NCBI RefSeq assembly: GCF_003206615.1
Contig: NZ_PZJW01000011.1
Location: 79,784 to 143,783 of the forward strand
Source of the DNA: Salinicola acroporae
GTDB lineage: Bacteria; Pseudomonadota; Gammaproteobacteria; Pseudomonadales; Halomonadaceae
Direction: 5' to 3'
DNA: 64,000 nucleotides
Shown here: piece after piece, positions 25,725 through 38,667 of the stretch
How positions within the stretch are numbered: the first letter of the stretch is position 1
How the letters are laid out: each line of letters begins with the position of its first letter
Program-made: the position numbers and the translations under genes
Notes under the pieces: generated by a model
What the model saw: only the letters and a program-made list of their open reading frames with translations
Databases searched by the model: none
Told to the model about the DNA's origin: nothing

Positions 25725-25854
25725 TAGGTGCTGTCTGACAAGTCGACGAGCGAAGGCCAGGCAAGGCGAAAATCGGCGAAAACGGACCAGGCTGGCGCTC
25801 CAGCCGATTTTTGACGCCACATGGACGAGCACAGCACTTTTCAGACGGTGCCTA
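25725..25854. repeat. Palindromic element with imperfect terminal inverted repeats
   Basis: Outer ends of 19 bp (25725-25743 and 25836-25854) are inverted repeats matching at 15 of 19 positions (TAGG-C-GTCTGA-AAGT pattern). An inner pair AAAATCGGC / GCCGATTTT flanks the centre. The right end contains the ssb stop codon. The design resembles REP/MITE-like intergenic repeats; I see no second copy in this window. Confidence 0.55.
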
Positions 25855-26445
25855 GAACGGAATCTCGTCATCGAAATCGTCGAAGCTACCGGGGTTCGGC
25901 GCACCGTAGTTCGGATTCTGGTTCGGTTGCGGGGCCGGCTGGCTCTGCTGCGGCGGGCGCTGCCCTTGGGGCGGGCGCTGCTGCGGCTGTTGCGGGTTGC
26001 CACCGTAACCACCACCCTGCTGCGGCGGCTGGTCGTAGCCGCCATTCTGCGGCGCACCGCCATACTGTCCCTGGGGCTGGGCGTAATCTCCGCCGCCTTG
26101 GCCGCCGCCACGAGAGTCCAGCATCTGCATGTCATTGCCGACGATTTCGGTCGAGTAGCGATCCTGACCGTCCTGGCCTTGCCATTTGCGAGTCTGCAGG
26201 CGGCCCTCGATATAGATCCGCGAACCTTTCTTGACGTACTGCTGGGCGATCTCCGCCAGCTTGTTGAACAGCACCACACTGTGCCATTCCGTGCGTTCCT
26301 GGCGCTGGCCGCTCTGGCGATCGGTCCAGCTATCGGTAGTCGCGATGCGCAGGTTGCACACCGGATTCCCCGAGGGCAGGAAGCGCACTTCCGGATCCTG
26401 TCCCAGGTTGCCGATCAGGATGACTTTATTTACACCTCGGGCCAT
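25852..26445 (-). CDS. ssb: Single-stranded DNA-binding protein
   Basis: A 197-residue protein. The OB-fold (about residues 1-110) begins [14 protein letters not shown] and contains [17 protein letters not shown] long Gln-, Gly- and Pro-rich linker follows, and the conserved acidic tip DDEIPF ends the protein and recruits repair and replication partners. It coats single-stranded DNA as a tetramer. The ATG at 26445 has GAGGAGA upstream. It lies 34 bp after the MFS gene on the same strand, the order also recalled from Pseudomonas (ssb - MFS - uvrA). Confidence 0.97.
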   Translation of the reverse strand: MARGVNKVILIGNLGQDPEVRFLPSGNPVCNLRIATTDSWTDRQSGQRQERTEWHSVVLFNKLAEIAQQYVKKGSRIYIEGRLQTRKWQGQDGQDRYSTEIVGNDMQMLDSRGGGQGGGDYAQPQGQYGGAPQNGGYDQPPQQGGGYGGNPQQPQQRPPQGQRPPQQSQPAPQPNQNPNYGAPNPGSFDDFDDEIPF

Positions 26446-26479
26446 CGTTGTCTCCTCGCATTCCTGCGTTGCGACGCTA

Positions 26480-27862
26480 TCATGCGTCGGTTCGTTGCCA
26501 TTGGTTGCCTGCGATACGGGCCAACGCCTCCACATCCAGGCGCTGCCGGTCGACCTTGAGATAGGCGACCTGTTCTTCGGGTACGACCACGGCGTCCTCG
26601 ACCCCGGTCACCGCGACGAAACGCTCGAGTAGTGTATCGAGCATGCCCATGGATTGCTCGTCGAGTGCGATGATCTCGCTGGAGAGATGGCGGGGCGCCG
26701 GCATCTTCCAGACCACGGCCAGCCAGATCGCCCCGACCACTGCCGTGCCCAGGAAGACACTCTGGACGCCGAAGCCCTGGGACAGGGCACCGCCCAGCGT
26801 CCCGCCAAGAAAGGCGCCGAAGAACTGACTGGTGGAGTAGACGCCCATGGCGGTGCCCTTGGACCCGGCCGGTGCCAGTTTGCTGATCATCGACGGCAGC
26901 GTCGCCTCCAGTAGATTGAAGACGACGAAAAAGCCCCAAAGTAGGGTCAGCAGGGCGATGCGATCATTCGCCAGCTCGCCGAAGCCAAGCAGAATCAATG
27001 TCATCGCCGCGACGGCGCCGACGAAGACCGGCTTCATCTTGCGATACTTCTCGGCCACGATGACCAGCGGGATCATGCCGACGAAGGCCAGTGCCATCAC
27101 CGGCAGATAGACCCAGCCATGGTCTGCCGGGGCAAATCCCAGGGCCTCGAGCCGAAACGGCAGCGCCGTGAAGCACGCCGTCAGAATCAGGTGGAGGGCG
27201 AAGATCGAGAAATCGAGTCGCAGCAGGTCGCCCTGGCCCAGCGTGGCACGCAATTGACGGCGATCGATGCCGACATCTCGATGGGGCATTCGCTTCGGCG
27301 CTCGCGGGACCAGTTTCCACAGGATCAGCAGGCCGCAGGCGGAGAGCGCCGCGGTGAACCAGAACACGCCGGCGAGCCCGCCGACATCCGCGATCAGCGG
27401 CCCCACCACCATGGCAATGGCGAACGCGACGCCGATGGAGAGCCCGATGGTCGCCATCGCGGCGGTGCGGATCTCTTCACGGGTCTGATCCGCCAGCAGG
27501 GCCATGATGGCGCCGGCGACGGCGCCGCTCCCCTGCAGGCAGCGCCCGATGATGATGCCGGTGATGGACGTGGCACTGGCGGCGACGATACTGCCGATGA
27601 TGAACAGCAGCAGGCCCCCGGCAATGACCGCCTTGCGACCGACTCGGTCGGAGAGCAGGCCGAAGGGAATTTGAAGAATGGCCTGGGTCAGGCCGTAGCC
27701 GCCCAGCGCCATGCCGACAAGCAAGGGGGTGGCGCCGTCGAGATGGTCGGCATACAGCGCCAGCACTGGCAGGACCATGAATAGCCCCAGCATTCGCGAG
27801 GCGTACAGGCTGGCCAGCCCGACGATGGCGCGTCGTTCGGTAACGAGAAAACGAGAAGTCAT
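26480..27862 (-). CDS. MFS transporter, YajR-like with C-terminal cytoplasmic domain
   Basis: A 460-residue major facilitator protein with 12 hydrophobic segments. Motif A reads [12 protein letters not shown] after the second segment. The last ~65 residues form a soluble ferredoxin-like domain (start near M-G-M-L-D-T-L-L) that resembles the YAM domain of E. coli YajR in place and length. Likely a proton-driven exporter; the substrate is unknown. It is divergent from uvrA and upstream of ssb; an inverted repeat at 27914-27934 lies in its promoter region. Confidence 0.88.
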   Translation of the reverse strand: MTSRFLVTERRAIVGLASLYASRMLGLFMVLPVLALYADHLDGATPLLVGMALGGYGLTQAILQIPFGLLSDRVGRKAVIAGGLLLFIIGSIVAASATSITGIIIGRCLQGSGAVAGAIMALLADQTREEIRTAAMATIGLSIGVAFAIAMVVGPLIADVGGLAGVFWFTAALSACGLLILWKLVPRAPKRMPHRDVGIDRRQLRATLGQGDLLRLDFSIFALHLILTACFTALPFRLEALGFAPADHGWVYLPVMALAFVGMIPLVIVAEKYRKMKPVFVGAVAAMTLILLGFGELANDRIALLTLLWGFFVVFNLLEATLPSMISKLAPAGSKGTAMGVYSTSQFFGAFLGGTLGGALSQGFGVQSVFLGTAVVGAIWLAVVWKMPAPRHLSSEIIALDEQSMGMLDTLLERFVAVTGVEDAVVVPEEQVAYLKVDRQRLDVEALARIAGNQWQRTDA

Positions 27863-27913
27863 GGAGGTCGCAACGTTGGGTGAACTCGGCGCGAGCCGAG
27901 GATGATTCGGGAT

Positions 27914-27934
27914 GAACGGTGCATTTTACCGTTC
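27914..27934. promoter_or_regulatory. Inverted repeat in the MFS-uvrA divergent promoter
   Basis: GAACGGT (27914-27920) and ACCGTTC (27928-27934) flank a 7-bp spacer. On the minus strand the spacer edge reads TAAAAT, a possible -10 box of the MFS gene, so a bound repressor would block it. Confidence 0.4.
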
Positions 27935-27961
27935 GCCCTTCTCCAGTGAAAGCAGCCGGCT

Positions 27962-27991
27962 TTGCCGGGCCTTTGATCCGCGACCTATAAT
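27962..27991 (+). promoter_or_regulatory. Predicted sigma-70 promoter of uvrA
   Basis: TTGCCG at 27962-27967, an 18-bp spacer and the consensus TATAAT at 27986-27991 lie 33 bp before the uvrA ATG. I see no clear LexA box (CTG-N10-CAG) around it. Confidence 0.6.
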
Positions 27992-28023
27992 GGTCGTTTC
28001 CCGCGTCGCAGCACGAGGTAGTC

Positions 28024-30876
<2,853 letters not shown>

Positions 30877-31245
30877 GCCCCGCCATATAGGCGAGCGCCA
30901 TATGGCGGCTCTGCTCAACGTTGCAGGTAGATTTTGCCGGCAAGCCGTGGCGAACCAGAGTTGGGACCAGCCCCCAATAGCGCGACAGAGCGCTGGGCCC
31001 GCTATATCGCGCCTTGAGCTGCTGGAGGCGGCCGTTGCTGTTCCGCCATGCTCAGCAACGCGTCAGAGACGATCGGCTACGGTGAATGGCCGGCTCCTCT
31101 GGCCGTGAGCGCTGGGCGCTCTCAGGTGTTGTGAGCGCGCGCTGCCGCTGGGGCGACTTGCTGCCCTGGACTTGCCAGGTCGCTTGCATGGGCCCACAGA
31201 AGCCGCTCCGCAGTGGGGCCCCGGGCCTGACCTTCGCGCCAAAAG
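30877..31245. other. Long GC-rich gap between uvrA and rplQ
   Basis: About 370 bp without a recognisable gene or RNA. Just after the uvrA stop an inverted repeat CCGCCATAT (30880-30888) / ATATGGCGG (30900-30908) could form a hairpin, without a T-run. Another short palindrome GAGCGC-TGG-GCGCTC lies at 31107-31121. Overlapping short frames have no family resemblance. Confidence 0.5.
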
Positions 31246-31282
31246 AAAACCGGCTGCCCAATCACTTGGGCAGCCGGTTTTT
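31246..31282. terminator. Terminator of the alpha ribosomal operon (bidirectional)
   Basis: AAAACCGGCTGCCCAA (31246-31261) and TTGGGCAGCCGGTTTTT (31266-31282) form a 16-bp stem with loop TCAC and T-tracts on both sides. It lies 21 bp past the rplQ stop. Confidence 0.95.
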
Positions 31283-31303
31283 ATCGTGCAAGAAGCGTGG
31301 GAC

Positions 31304-31690
31304 TTATTCGTCGCCAGCGGCTTCTTCAACGACCGGACGATCGACCAGCTCGATGTAGGCCATCGGTGCGTTGTCGCCAGTGCGGTAGCCGCACTTCAGC
31401 ACCCGGACATAACCGCCCGGGCGATTGACGTAACGCGGACCAAGCTCGTTGAAGAGCTTGCCGACGGCTTCCTTGGAGCGGGTGCGGCTGAACGCCAGAC
31501 GGCGGTTTGCCACGCTATCCTGCTTGGCCAGGGTGATCAGCGGCTCGATATGACGACGCAGCTCCTTGGCTTTGGGCAGGGTAGTCTTGATCACTTCATG
31601 CTCGACCAGCGAGATGCACATGTTCTTGAACATGGCGTGCCGATGCGAGCTGGTCCGATTCAGATGACGACCACTCTTACGATGACGCAT
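31304..31690 (-). CDS. rplQ: 50S ribosomal protein L17
   Basis: A 128-residue protein of the large subunit lining the exit-tunnel outer surface. The N-terminal [17 protein letters not shown] block is diagnostic. It is the last gene of the alpha operon, 95 bp after rpoA, and is followed by a strong terminator. A short acidic tail (EEAAGDE) ends the protein, in keeping with a halophile-leaning proteome. Confidence 0.98.
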   Translation of the reverse strand: MRHRKSGRHLNRTSSHRHAMFKNMCISLVEHEVIKTTLPKAKELRRHIEPLITLAKQDSVANRRLAFSRTRSKEAVGKLFNELGPRYVNRPGGYVRVLKCGYRTGDNAPMAYIELVDRPVVEEAAGDE

Positions 31691-31785
31691 GATTGCTATT
31701 CCTTACCAAACTGGTGATTCGAGTCGGCACACTGGGTTCGACGCTGACACGAAGGCAGACACCTGGGCGTCTGCACGCGTCGTCG

Positions 31786-32784
31786 TTAGGCGGAAGCCTT
31801 GTCGTCTTTCAAGCTCGCCGGCGGCCAGTTCTCCAACCGCATACCGAGCGAAAGACCGCGCGAAGCCAGCACGTCCTTGATCTCGTTCAAGGACTTCTTG
31901 CCAAGGTTCGGCGTCTTGAGCAGCTCGACTTCTGTGCGCTGAATCAAATCGCCAATGTAGTAAATATTCTCGGCCTTCAGGCAGTTGGCGCTGCGAACCG
32001 TGAGTTCGAGATCATCCACGGGGCGCAGAAGAATCGGATCGATCTGATCTTCTTCCTCTTCGATTTCCTGCTCTCTGTCGGCCTCGAGATCGACGAAGGC
32101 GGCCAGCTGTTCCTGAAGAATGGTCGCACTGCGGCGAATCGCTTCTTCCGGATCCAGAGTGCCGTCGGTTTCGAGATCGATGACCAGCTTATCGAGATCG
32201 GTGCGCTGTTCGACACGAGCCGCTTCGACCGCATAGGACACGCGGCGAACTGGGCTGAACGTCGCATCCAGCTGCAGACGACCGATGGCACGGGATTCGT
32301 CCTCGTCGGAGAGACGCGCATCGGCGGGCTCGTAACCGCGACCCCGAACGATCTTCAGCTGCATTTTCAGCTCGCTGCCATCGTTGAGGTGGGCAATCAC
32401 GTGATCCGGGTTGACGATCTCGACGTCATGGCCGACGGCAATATCGCCTGCGGTCATGACACCAGGGCCCTGCTTGTTCAAGGTGAGGACGGCTTCGTCG
32501 CGACCATGCATCTTGATGGCCACGTCCTTGAGATTCAGCAGAATCTCGATGACGTCTTCCTGAACACCCTCGATGGCGCTGTATTCGTGCAACACGCCTT
32601 CGATTTCCGCTTCGACAACGGCACAGCCGGGCATCGAAGAGAGCAGGATGCGACGCAGCGCATTCCCCAGGGTATGGCCGAAACCACGTTCGAAGGGTTC
32701 CAGCACGATCTTGGCGTGATGTGCACTGACCTCTTCGACCTTGATGTCGCGGGGACGGAGAAACTCTGTCACTGAACGCTGCAT
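31786..32784 (-). CDS. rpoA: DNA-directed RNA polymerase subunit alpha
   Basis: A 332-residue subunit. The N-terminal domain (about 1-235) dimerises and assembles beta and beta'; the C-terminal domain, after an acidic linker rich in Glu, keeps the [19 protein letters not shown] and [11 protein letters not shown] segments that contact UP elements and activators. The start is ATG 32784 (MQRSVTEF), the family start; upstream in-frame residues do not fit. It lies between rpsD and rplQ in the alpha operon, so it shares S4 control. Confidence 0.98.
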   Translation of the reverse strand: MQRSVTEFLRPRDIKVEEVSAHHAKIVLEPFERGFGHTLGNALRRILLSSMPGCAVVEAEIEGVLHEYSAIEGVQEDVIEILLNLKDVAIKMHGRDEAVLTLNKQGPGVMTAGDIAVGHDVEIVNPDHVIAHLNDGSELKMQLKIVRGRGYEPADARLSDEDESRAIGRLQLDATFSPVRRVSYAVEAARVEQRTDLDKLVIDLETDGTLDPEEAIRRSATILQEQLAAFVDLEADREQEIEEEEDQIDPILLRPVDDLELTVRSANCLKAENIYYIGDLIQRTEVELLKTPNLGKKSLNEIKDVLASRGLSLGMRLENWPPASLKDDKASA

Positions 32785-32834
32785 ATGAACACCTTCCCAG
32801 GCTGCCAAACGAATATCGGTACTCCAGGCGGAAA

Positions 32835-32856
32835 CCGGGCCGCCTGAACGGCCCGG
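32835..32856 (-). terminator. Hairpin between rpsD and rpoA (possible attenuator)
   Basis: CCGGGCCG and CGGCCCGG pair around a six-base loop, followed on the minus strand by only three Ts. It could reduce read-through into rpoA or protect the mRNA. Confidence 0.4.
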
Positions 32857-32865
32857 CTCCAAGCC

Positions 32866-33486
32866 TTACTTGGAGTACAGCTCGACGATCAGGTTTTCGT
32901 TGATGTCGGCAGACAGGTCGCCGCGTTCCGGGACAGCCTTGAAAGTGCCTTCCATCTTCTTCGAGTCGATGTCGATCCAGGTCACGTCGCCGCGGTTGGC
33001 AGCGATGGACAGGGCCTGCTGGATACGGGCCTGGTTCTTGGCCTTCTCACGAACAGAAACGACGTCGCCGGGGCGCACCTGATAGGACGCCACGTTGACG
33101 GTACGGCCGTTGACCGAAATCGCCTTGTGGCTGACCAACTGACGTGATTCGTTACGCGTGGAGCCGAAGCCCATGCGGTAGACCACGTTGTCCAGTCGGC
33201 ATTCCAGCAACTGCAGCAAGACTTCACCGGTCGCGCCTTTCAGGCGAGCGGCTTCCTTGTAGTAGTTGCGGAACTGGTTTTCGAGCACGCCGTAGATACG
33301 ACGCACTTTCTGCTTCTCGCGAAGCTGCAAGCCGTAGTCGGAAAGACGCTGACGGCGCTGGCCGTGCACACCCGGGATCTGCTCGGATTTGCACTTCTTC
33401 TCGAAGGGAGTGACACCGCTCTTGAGAAAGAGGTCGGTACCCTCACGACGAGACAGTTTACACTTGGGACCTAGATAACGAGCCAT
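32866..33486 (-). CDS. rpsD: 30S ribosomal protein S4
   Basis: A 206-residue primary 16S-binding protein and, in gammaproteobacteria, the translational repressor of the alpha operon. The N-terminus [16 protein letters not shown] and the S4 domain block SRNESRQ-like ([19 protein letters not shown], about residues 93-111) are present. The zinc-type cysteines of some S4 proteins are absent. It follows rpsK by 12 bp. Confidence 0.98.
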   Translation of the reverse strand: MARYLGPKCKLSRREGTDLFLKSGVTPFEKKCKSEQIPGVHGQRRQRLSDYGLQLREKQKVRRIYGVLENQFRNYYKEAARLKGATGEVLLQLLECRLDNVVYRMGFGSTRNESRQLVSHKAISVNGRTVNVASYQVRPGDVVSVREKAKNQARIQQALSIAANRGDVTWIDIDSKKMEGTFKAVPERGDLSADINENLIVELYSK

Positions 33487-33498
33487 GAGTCTGTCTCC

Positions 33499-33885
33499 TT
33501 AAACGCGGCGTTTCTTCGGCGGACGGCATCCGTTGTGCGGAATCGGCGTCGCGTCAGTGATGCTCTGTACACGGAAGCCGGCGGCATTCAATGCACGCAC
33601 GGCAGACTCACGGCCAGGACCGGGGCCCTTGACCAGCACGTCGACGTTTTTCACACCATACTCGGCTGCAGCAGTCGCTGCACGTTCACTCGCCACTTGA
33701 GCTGCGAACGGGGTGCTCTTGCGAGAACCACGAAAACCCGAACCACCGGCAGTTGCCCAAGAAAGCGCATTGCCCTGGCGGTCTGTGATCGTCACGATCG
33801 TATTGTTAAAAGAGGCATGGATGTGTGCGACCGCATCCACGACCTGCTTTTTAACCTTTTTACGGTTACTACGCGGGTTAGCCAT
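33499..33885 (-). CDS. rpsK: 30S ribosomal protein S11
   Basis: A 128-residue protein of the small-subunit platform, near the E-site mRNA. The blocks [19 protein letters not shown] and the C-terminal [13 protein letters not shown] are typical. It sits between rpsM and rpsD in the alpha operon with normal length. Confidence 0.98.
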   Translation of the reverse strand: MANPRSNRKKVKKQVVDAVAHIHASFNNTIVTITDRQGNALSWATAGGSGFRGSRKSTPFAAQVASERAATAAAEYGVKNVDVLVKGPGPGRESAVRALNAAGFRVQSITDATPIPHNGCRPPKKRRV

Positions 33886-33921
33886 GTTGATGTATCCTGA
33901 TCTTAAACGCCGGAACGTTAA

Positions 33922-34278
33922 TTACTTACGAATCGGTTTACGCGGTCCCTTACGGGTACGCGCATTGGTCTTGGTACGCTGACCACGCAGCGGTAGACCA
34001 CGACGATGGCGCAGACCACGGTAGCAACCCAAGTCCATGAGACGCTTGATATTCAGCGTCACATCACGGCGAAGGTCGCCTTCTACGGTGTACTTACCCA
34101 CTTCGGTACGCAGGGTGTCGAGCTCTTCGCCTGACAGTTCCTGAACCTTGGCGTTCGGTGCGATGCCGGCAGCGACACAGATACTCTGTGCACGCGTGCG
34201 GCCAATCCCGTAGATGTAGGTCAGCGAGATCGCCGCATGCTTGTTGTCCGGGATATTGACGCCTGCAATACGGGCCAT
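33922..34278 (-). CDS. rpsM: 30S ribosomal protein S13
   Basis: A 118-residue protein of the small-subunit head that bridges to the large subunit and touches P-site tRNA. The N-terminus [19 protein letters not shown] and the [18 protein letters not shown] tail are diagnostic. It is the first gene of the alpha operon; a promoter and a stem-loop lie in the 131-bp gap after rpmJ. Confidence 0.98.
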   Translation of the reverse strand: MARIAGVNIPDNKHAAISLTYIYGIGRTRAQSICVAAGIAPNAKVQELSGEELDTLRTEVGKYTVEGDLRRDVTLNIKRLMDLGCYRGLRHRRGLPLRGQRTKTNARTRKGPRKPIRK

Positions 34279-34335
34279 CAGCTTACTCCGAATGTTGAGC
34301 GGCTTGCTCGTTTAGTCGTCCACAAAGGGCGCAAT

Positions 34336-34364
34336 AGCATACCCCTTAACCTCTCTCAAGGCAA
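34336..34364 (-). promoter_or_regulatory. Predicted promoter for rpsM within the rpmJ-rpsM gap
   Basis: On the minus strand, TTGCCT (34359-34364), a 17-bp spacer and TATGCT (34336-34341) make a good sigma-70 promoter. The same stretch can fold into a stem (AUAUCCCUU with AAGGGGUAU). An S4-controlled alpha-operon leader would lie downstream of it. Confidence 0.5.
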
Positions 34365-34409
34365 GGGATATGCCACGGCCCGCTTTTTACTCGCAGCGCT
34401 AGGGTCAAA

Positions 34410-34523
34410 TCAGCCCTGGCGTTGCTTGTGACGCGGCTCGGTACAAATCACGCGAACCGCACCGTTGCGCCGAATGATCTTGCAGTTACGGCACATTTTC
34501 TTTACAGAAGCTCGAACTTTCAT
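34410..34523 (-). CDS. rpmJ: 50S ribosomal protein L36 (zinc-binding form)
   Basis: A 37-residue protein, [14 protein letters not shown] at the start and RHKQRQG at the end. Cys11, Cys14, Cys27 and His32 form the zinc ribbon, so this is the zinc-dependent paralog. It lies between secY and rpsM at the end of the spc operon, its normal place. Confidence 0.95.
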   Translation of the reverse strand: MKVRASVKKMCRNCKIIRRNGAVRVICTEPRHKQRQG

Positions 34524-34553
34524 CGTTCTCTCCAAATGCTCTCTGGCGGAGGC

Positions 34554-35888
34554 TCAGCGCGTCAGACCACCGCTACCGTAGCCTTTCAGGTTCGATTTCT
34601 TCATCACCGACTCATACTGATGAGACATCAGATGCGATTGAACCTGGGCCATGAAGTCCATGATTACCACGACCACGATCAGCAGCGACGTCCCGCCGAA
34701 GTAGAACGGCACCTGCCAGGCCACCACCAGGAACTGCGGCATCAACGAAACCAGCGTGATGTAGAGCGCCCCGAACAGGGTCAGCCGTGTCATCACCTTG
34801 TCGACGTAGCGCGCGGTCTGCTCACCCGGGCGGATCCCCGGCAGGAAAGCCCCTGACTTCTTCAGGTTGTCGGCGACATCCTTCGGATTGAACACCAGCG
34901 CCGTGTAGAAGAAGCAGAAGAACAGCACTGCCGCGGCAAACAGGATGATGTACAACGGCGCACCGGGGGCGAGTTGCTGCGATGCCACCTGCAGCCACTC
35001 GAATCCGTCGCCCTGGCCCAGCCACTGACCGATGGAACCCGGGAACAGCAAGATACTCGACGCGAAGATCGGCGGAATCACACCCGCCATGTTGACCTTC
35101 AGCGGCAGGTAACTGCTCTGCCCCGCATACATCTTGTTGCCGACCTGACGCCGCGGATAGTTCACCGTGATACGGCGCTGGCCGCGCTCGATGAACACCA
35201 CGAAGGCGACCGTTGCGATACCCAGGATCGAGAGCGCCAGCAGCGGCAACACGTTCCACGCACCGTCATTGCGAGCCAGCTCGAACGATTGACCGATCGC
35301 GCTGGGCAGGCCAGCCACGATGCCGGAAAAGATGATCAACGAGATACCGTTGCCGATCCCCTTCTCGGTAATCTGCTCGCCCAGCCACATCAGGAATACC
35401 GCACCGGCCACGAACGTCACGATGGCCGTGAAGTAGAAGCTGACATCACCCGAATAAGCGACGCCCTGACCGACCAGACCAACTGACATCCCGGTCGCCT
35501 GGATCAGGGCCAGCAACACCGTGCCGTAGCGGGTGTACTGGTTGATCTTGCGGCGGCCGGCCTCGCCCTCTTTCTTCAGCGCTTCAAGCTGAGGCGATAC
35601 CGCGGTCAGAAGCTGCATGATGATCGACGCGGAGATATACGGCATGATCCCCAGCGCGAAGATACTCATGCGCTGCAGCGCACCCCCCGAAAACATGTTG
35701 AACATGCCCAGGATGGTGCCCTGGTTCTCCCGAAACAGGGCAGCCAGCTGGTCAGGATCGATGCCGGGGACGGGGATGTGGGCACCGATGCGGTACACCA
35801 CGATCGCGATGAAGACGAAACGCAGGCGCGCCCACAGCTCGCTGAGACCGCTACCCATGTTCGCCGGCATTTTTCCTGACTTAGCCAT
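34554..35888 (-). CDS. secY: Protein translocase subunit SecY
   Basis: A 444-residue channel protein with ten transmembrane segments that forms the SecYEG translocon in the inner membrane. It begins [19 protein letters not shown], has the first-helix block [19 protein letters not shown], and the plug and C5/C6 loops are of normal length. The start directly abuts the rplO stop. secE lies separately at 61415. Confidence 0.98.
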   Translation of the reverse strand: MAKSGKMPANMGSGLSELWARLRFVFIAIVVYRIGAHIPVPGIDPDQLAALFRENQGTILGMFNMFSGGALQRMSIFALGIMPYISASIIMQLLTAVSPQLEALKKEGEAGRRKINQYTRYGTVLLALIQATGMSVGLVGQGVAYSGDVSFYFTAIVTFVAGAVFLMWLGEQITEKGIGNGISLIIFSGIVAGLPSAIGQSFELARNDGAWNVLPLLALSILGIATVAFVVFIERGQRRITVNYPRRQVGNKMYAGQSSYLPLKVNMAGVIPPIFASSILLFPGSIGQWLGQGDGFEWLQVASQQLAPGAPLYIILFAAAVLFFCFFYTALVFNPKDVADNLKKSGAFLPGIRPGEQTARYVDKVMTRLTLFGALYITLVSLMPQFLVVAWQVPFYFGGTSLLIVVVVIMDFMAQVQSHLMSHQYESVMKKSNLKGYGSGGLTR

Positions 35889-36323
35889 TTAGTCCTCTAC
35901 CTTGCCACCGGCCGCTTCGATCGCAGCGCGTGCACCTTTGGTGACCTTGAGGCCACGCACGGTAACCGCCTTGCTCAACTCGCCGGACAGAACGACCTTG
36001 GCGTACTCGGTAGCATTCTTGAGCACGTTGGCCTTCTTCAGGCTGGCGAGGTCAGCAACGTCGCCCTCGACCTTGGCCAGCTCGGCCAGACGGACTTCTT
36101 CGGACACCAGCGACTTGGCCGAGGTGAAACCGAACTTCGGCAAGCGGCGCTGCAAGGGCATTTGACCGCCCTCGAAACCCGGCTTGACCGAACCGCCGGA
36201 ACGGGACTTCAGACCCTTGTGGCCACGGCCACCGGTCTTGCCCAGGCCAGAGCCGATACCGCGGCCAAGACGCTTTTCAGCGTGCTTGGAACCCGGCGCC
36301 GGGCTTAAGCTATTGAGTTTCAT
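35889..36323 (-). CDS. rplO: 50S ribosomal protein L15
   Basis: A 144-residue 23S-binding protein of late large-subunit assembly. The Gly- and Arg-rich N-terminal region ([20 protein letters not shown], about residues 18-37) is diagnostic. It is followed without gap by secY in the spc operon. Confidence 0.98.
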   Translation of the reverse strand: MKLNSLSPAPGSKHAEKRLGRGIGSGLGKTGGRGHKGLKSRSGGSVKPGFEGGQMPLQRRLPKFGFTSAKSLVSEEVRLAELAKVEGDVADLASLKKANVLKNATEYAKVVLSGELSKAVTVRGLKVTKGARAAIEAAGGKVED

Positions 36324-36326
36324 GGA

Positions 36327-36515
36327 TTACTCTCCCTCGACTCGAACAAGGTAGTTGACCTTGTTGATCATGCCGCGAACGGCGGGGGTGTCTTCCAGCT
36401 CGACCGAGTGCCCAATGCGACGCAGACCGAGACCGGTCATGGTCGCCTTGTGCTTCTGCAGGACACCGATGGTGCTGCGGGTCTGGGTGATTTTGATCGT
36501 CTGTGCCATGGTCAC
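36327..36515 (-). CDS. rpmD: 50S ribosomal protein L30
   Basis: A 62-residue protein with the [19 protein letters not shown] core followed by [20 protein letters not shown]. It directly follows rpsE (no gap) and precedes rplO by three bases. The start at 36515 matches the family length. Confidence 0.97.
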   Translation of the reverse strand: MTMAQTIKITQTRSTIGVLQKHKATMTGLGLRRIGHSVELEDTPAVRGMINKVNYLVRVEGE

Positions 36516-37016
36516 TTACCCCGCCAGCTCTTCGACAGACAGGCCACGCTTGGCGGCGATGTCTTCCGGAGATTGCATGGATTCGAGCCCCTTGATGGTG
36601 GCACGAACCACGTTCACCGGGTTGGTGGAACCGTAGCACTTGGCCAGAACGTCATGCACACCGGCCAGTTCGAGGACGGAGCGCATGGCACCGCCGGCGA
36701 TGATACCGGTACCCTCGGAAGCGGGCTGCATGAACACCTTGGAAGCGCCGTGACGGGCGCGAACCGGGTACTGCAGCGTGCTGCCACTGAGACTGACCTT
36801 GACCATATTTCGGCGTGCCTGGTCCATGGCTTTCTGGATCGCGACCGGCACTTCACGTGCCTTGCCGCGACCGAAGCCAACCCGGCCGTTGCCATCGCCA
36901 ACGACGGTCAGCGCGGTGAAACCGAAGATACGGCCACCTTTGACCACCTTGGCGACGCGGTTGACCTGCACCAACTTCTCTTGCAGGTCTCCGCCCTTCT
37001 GTTCGTTATTCGCCAT
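36516..37016 (-). CDS. rpsE: 30S ribosomal protein S5
   Basis: A 166-residue protein important for decoding accuracy and mRNA unwinding at the entry channel. The double-stranded RNA-binding block [20 protein letters not shown] and the [17 protein letters not shown] segment are present. The spectinomycin-site loop (VVKGGR) looks normal. Confidence 0.98.
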   Translation of the reverse strand: MANNEQKGGDLQEKLVQVNRVAKVVKGGRIFGFTALTVVGDGNGRVGFGRGKAREVPVAIQKAMDQARRNMVKVSLSGSTLQYPVRARHGASKVFMQPASEGTGIIAGGAMRSVLELAGVHDVLAKCYGSTNPVNVVRATIKGLESMQSPEDIAAKRGLSVEELAG

Positions 37017-37027
37017 CGTTAAACCCT

Positions 37028-37378
37028 TTAGAATTGCAGACCGCCTTCGCGTGCGGCATCAGCCAACGCCTTGACACGCCCGTGGTACTGGAACCCTGCG
37101 CGGTCGAAGGCAACCTGAGAGATGCCGGCATCCTTGGCGCGCTCGGCAATCAGAGCACCCACCTTGGCAGCCGCGTCAGCGTTGCCCGTGGCACCTTCGC
37201 GCAGGCTCTTGTCCAGCGTGGAAGCGCTGGCAAGGACCTTGCCGCCGTCCGGTGAGATGATCTGCGCGTAGATGTGACGCGGTGTGCGGTTGACGCACAA
37301 GCGGTTCACACCCAGATCGCGGATCTTGGCACGGGCGCGGCGGGCACGACGGAGACGAGATTCTTTCTTCGCGTTCAT
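37028..37378 (-). CDS. rplR: 50S ribosomal protein L18
   Basis: A 116-residue protein that binds 5S rRNA and joins it to the central protuberance. Typical features are the Arg-rich N-terminus ([16 protein letters not shown]) and the C-terminal [23 protein letters not shown]. Spc operon order rplF-rplR-rpsE is kept. Confidence 0.98.
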   Translation of the reverse strand: MNAKKESRLRRARRARAKIRDLGVNRLCVNRTPRHIYAQIISPDGGKVLASASTLDKSLREGATGNADAAAKVGALIAERAKDAGISQVAFDRAGFQYHGRVKALADAAREGGLQF

Positions 37379-37387
37379 AACCCTGCC

Positions 37388-37918
37388 TTACTTCTTCTTG
37401 GCTTCTTTGCGGCGGACACGTTCGTCGCTGTAACGAACGCCTTTGCCCTTGTAGGGCTCCGGCGGACGGAAAGCGCGAATTTCCGCGGCCACCTGACCGA
37501 GTTTCTGCTTGTCCGCGCTTTTCAGCACGATCACGGTATTCTTCGGCGTTTCCGCCGTGACACCTTCGGGCAGCGTGTAGTCGATCGGGTGTGAGAAACC
37601 GAGTGTTAGGTTCAGCGTCTTGCCACTAGCCTGGGCACGATAGCCGACGCCATTGATTTCCAGCGACCGAGTGAAACCCTCGGAGGCGCCGGTGACCATG
37701 TTCTGGACCAGGGCACGCGTGGTGCCGACCATGGCCCAGGACTTCGCCTGTTCGCTCGGGGCGAAAACCAGCTGACCATCTTCCTGAGTGATCTTCACGT
37801 CGGGATGCACGGTCAGTTCAAGCGTGCCCTGGCCGCCCTTGACGGACAGCTGGTCGCCGTCGAACTTCACGTCGACGCCGCTGGGCAGTTTAACCGGATA
37901 CTTGGCTACGCGAGACAT
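37388..37918 (-). CDS. rplF: 50S ribosomal protein L6
   Basis: A 176-residue two-domain protein near the GTPase centre. The C-terminal motif [20 protein letters not shown] is diagnostic and the two repeated alpha-beta domains are of normal length. It starts 9 bp after rpsH. Confidence 0.98.
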   Translation of the reverse strand: MSRVAKYPVKLPSGVDVKFDGDQLSVKGGQGTLELTVHPDVKITQEDGQLVFAPSEQAKSWAMVGTTRALVQNMVTGASEGFTRSLEINGVGYRAQASGKTLNLTLGFSHPIDYTLPEGVTAETPKNTVIVLKSADKQKLGQVAAEIRAFRPPEPYKGKGVRYSDERVRRKEAKKK

Positions 37919-37927
37919 TACTCACTC

Positions 37928-38320
37928 CTAGAATACGGTGCAGATGACTTCACCACCGACACCCGCCTGGCGTGCGGCACGATCGGTCATGACACCTTGG
38001 GAGGTGGTGACGATCGCCACACCCAGACCGTCCGCGACCTTGGGCAGTTCACTCTTGCCCTTGTAGATCCGCAGTGACGGCTTGGACATACGCTGGAGGT
38101 GCTCGATGACCGGCTTACCCTCGAAATACTTGAGGGTCACGGTCAGCTCGGGCTTGGTGCCCTCGGAGACCGTCGCGTCGGTGATGTAGCCTTCCTGCTT
38201 GAGTACGCGGGCCACTTCAACCTTGAGCTTGGAAGACGGCATGGTAACCGTCTCCTTGGTGGCCATCTGCGCATTGCGGATACGGGTAAACATATCCGCC
38301 AGAGTATCTTGCATGCTCAT
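37928..38320 (-). CDS. rpsH: 30S ribosomal protein S8
   Basis: A 130-residue 16S-binding protein. In E. coli S8 also represses the spc operon by binding near the rplE start; whether that site exists here cannot be judged by eye. The N-terminus [18 protein letters not shown] and the C-terminal [17 protein letters not shown] block are typical. Confidence 0.98.
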   Translation of the reverse strand: MSMQDTLADMFTRIRNAQMATKETVTMPSSKLKVEVARVLKQEGYITDATVSEGTKPELTVTLKYFEGKPVIEHLQRMSKPSLRIYKGKSELPKVADGLGVAIVTTSQGVMTDRAARQAGVGGEVICTVF

Positions 38321-38351
38321 TACATTGCGCTCCTGAATTCCTCGACGTGGC

Positions 38352-38657
38352 TTACCAGCTGGACTTCTTCAGTCCAGGGACATCGCCACGCATGGCAGCT
38401 TCGCGCAGCTTGTTACGGGCCAGTCCGAACTTGTTGTAGTAACCGTGCGGACGGCCGGTAACGCGGCAGCGGTTGCGCTGACGGACCTGACTGGAGTCCC
38501 GCGGCAACTGTTGCAGCTTCAGCTGAGCGTCGAAGCGCTCTTCGTCAGAAGCGTTGACGTCATAGATGACGGTCTTGAGCGCGGCACGCTTGGCGGCGTA
38601 TTTGTCGACCAGCTTTGCGCGCTTGAGCTCACGCTCAATCATGCTTTTCTTTGCCAT
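38352..38657 (-). CDS. rpsN: 30S ribosomal protein S14 (zinc-free form)
   Basis: A 101-residue protein of the 30S head. It is the long, cysteine-free version (no CxxC), with the [19 protein letters not shown] segment and the C-terminal [11 protein letters not shown] end. It lies between rplE and rpsH as expected. Confidence 0.98.
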   Translation of the reverse strand: MAKKSMIERELKRAKLVDKYAAKRAALKTVIYDVNASDEERFDAQLKLQQLPRDSSQVRQRNRCRVTGRPHGYYNKFGLARNKLREAAMRGDVPGLKKSSW

Positions 38658-38667
38658 GAATCCACCC

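Noticed and set aside
33560..33575. TGTACA occurrences inside ribosomal and secY genes
   Set aside because: They lie within conserved coding sequence and lack the paired half-site at the right distance.
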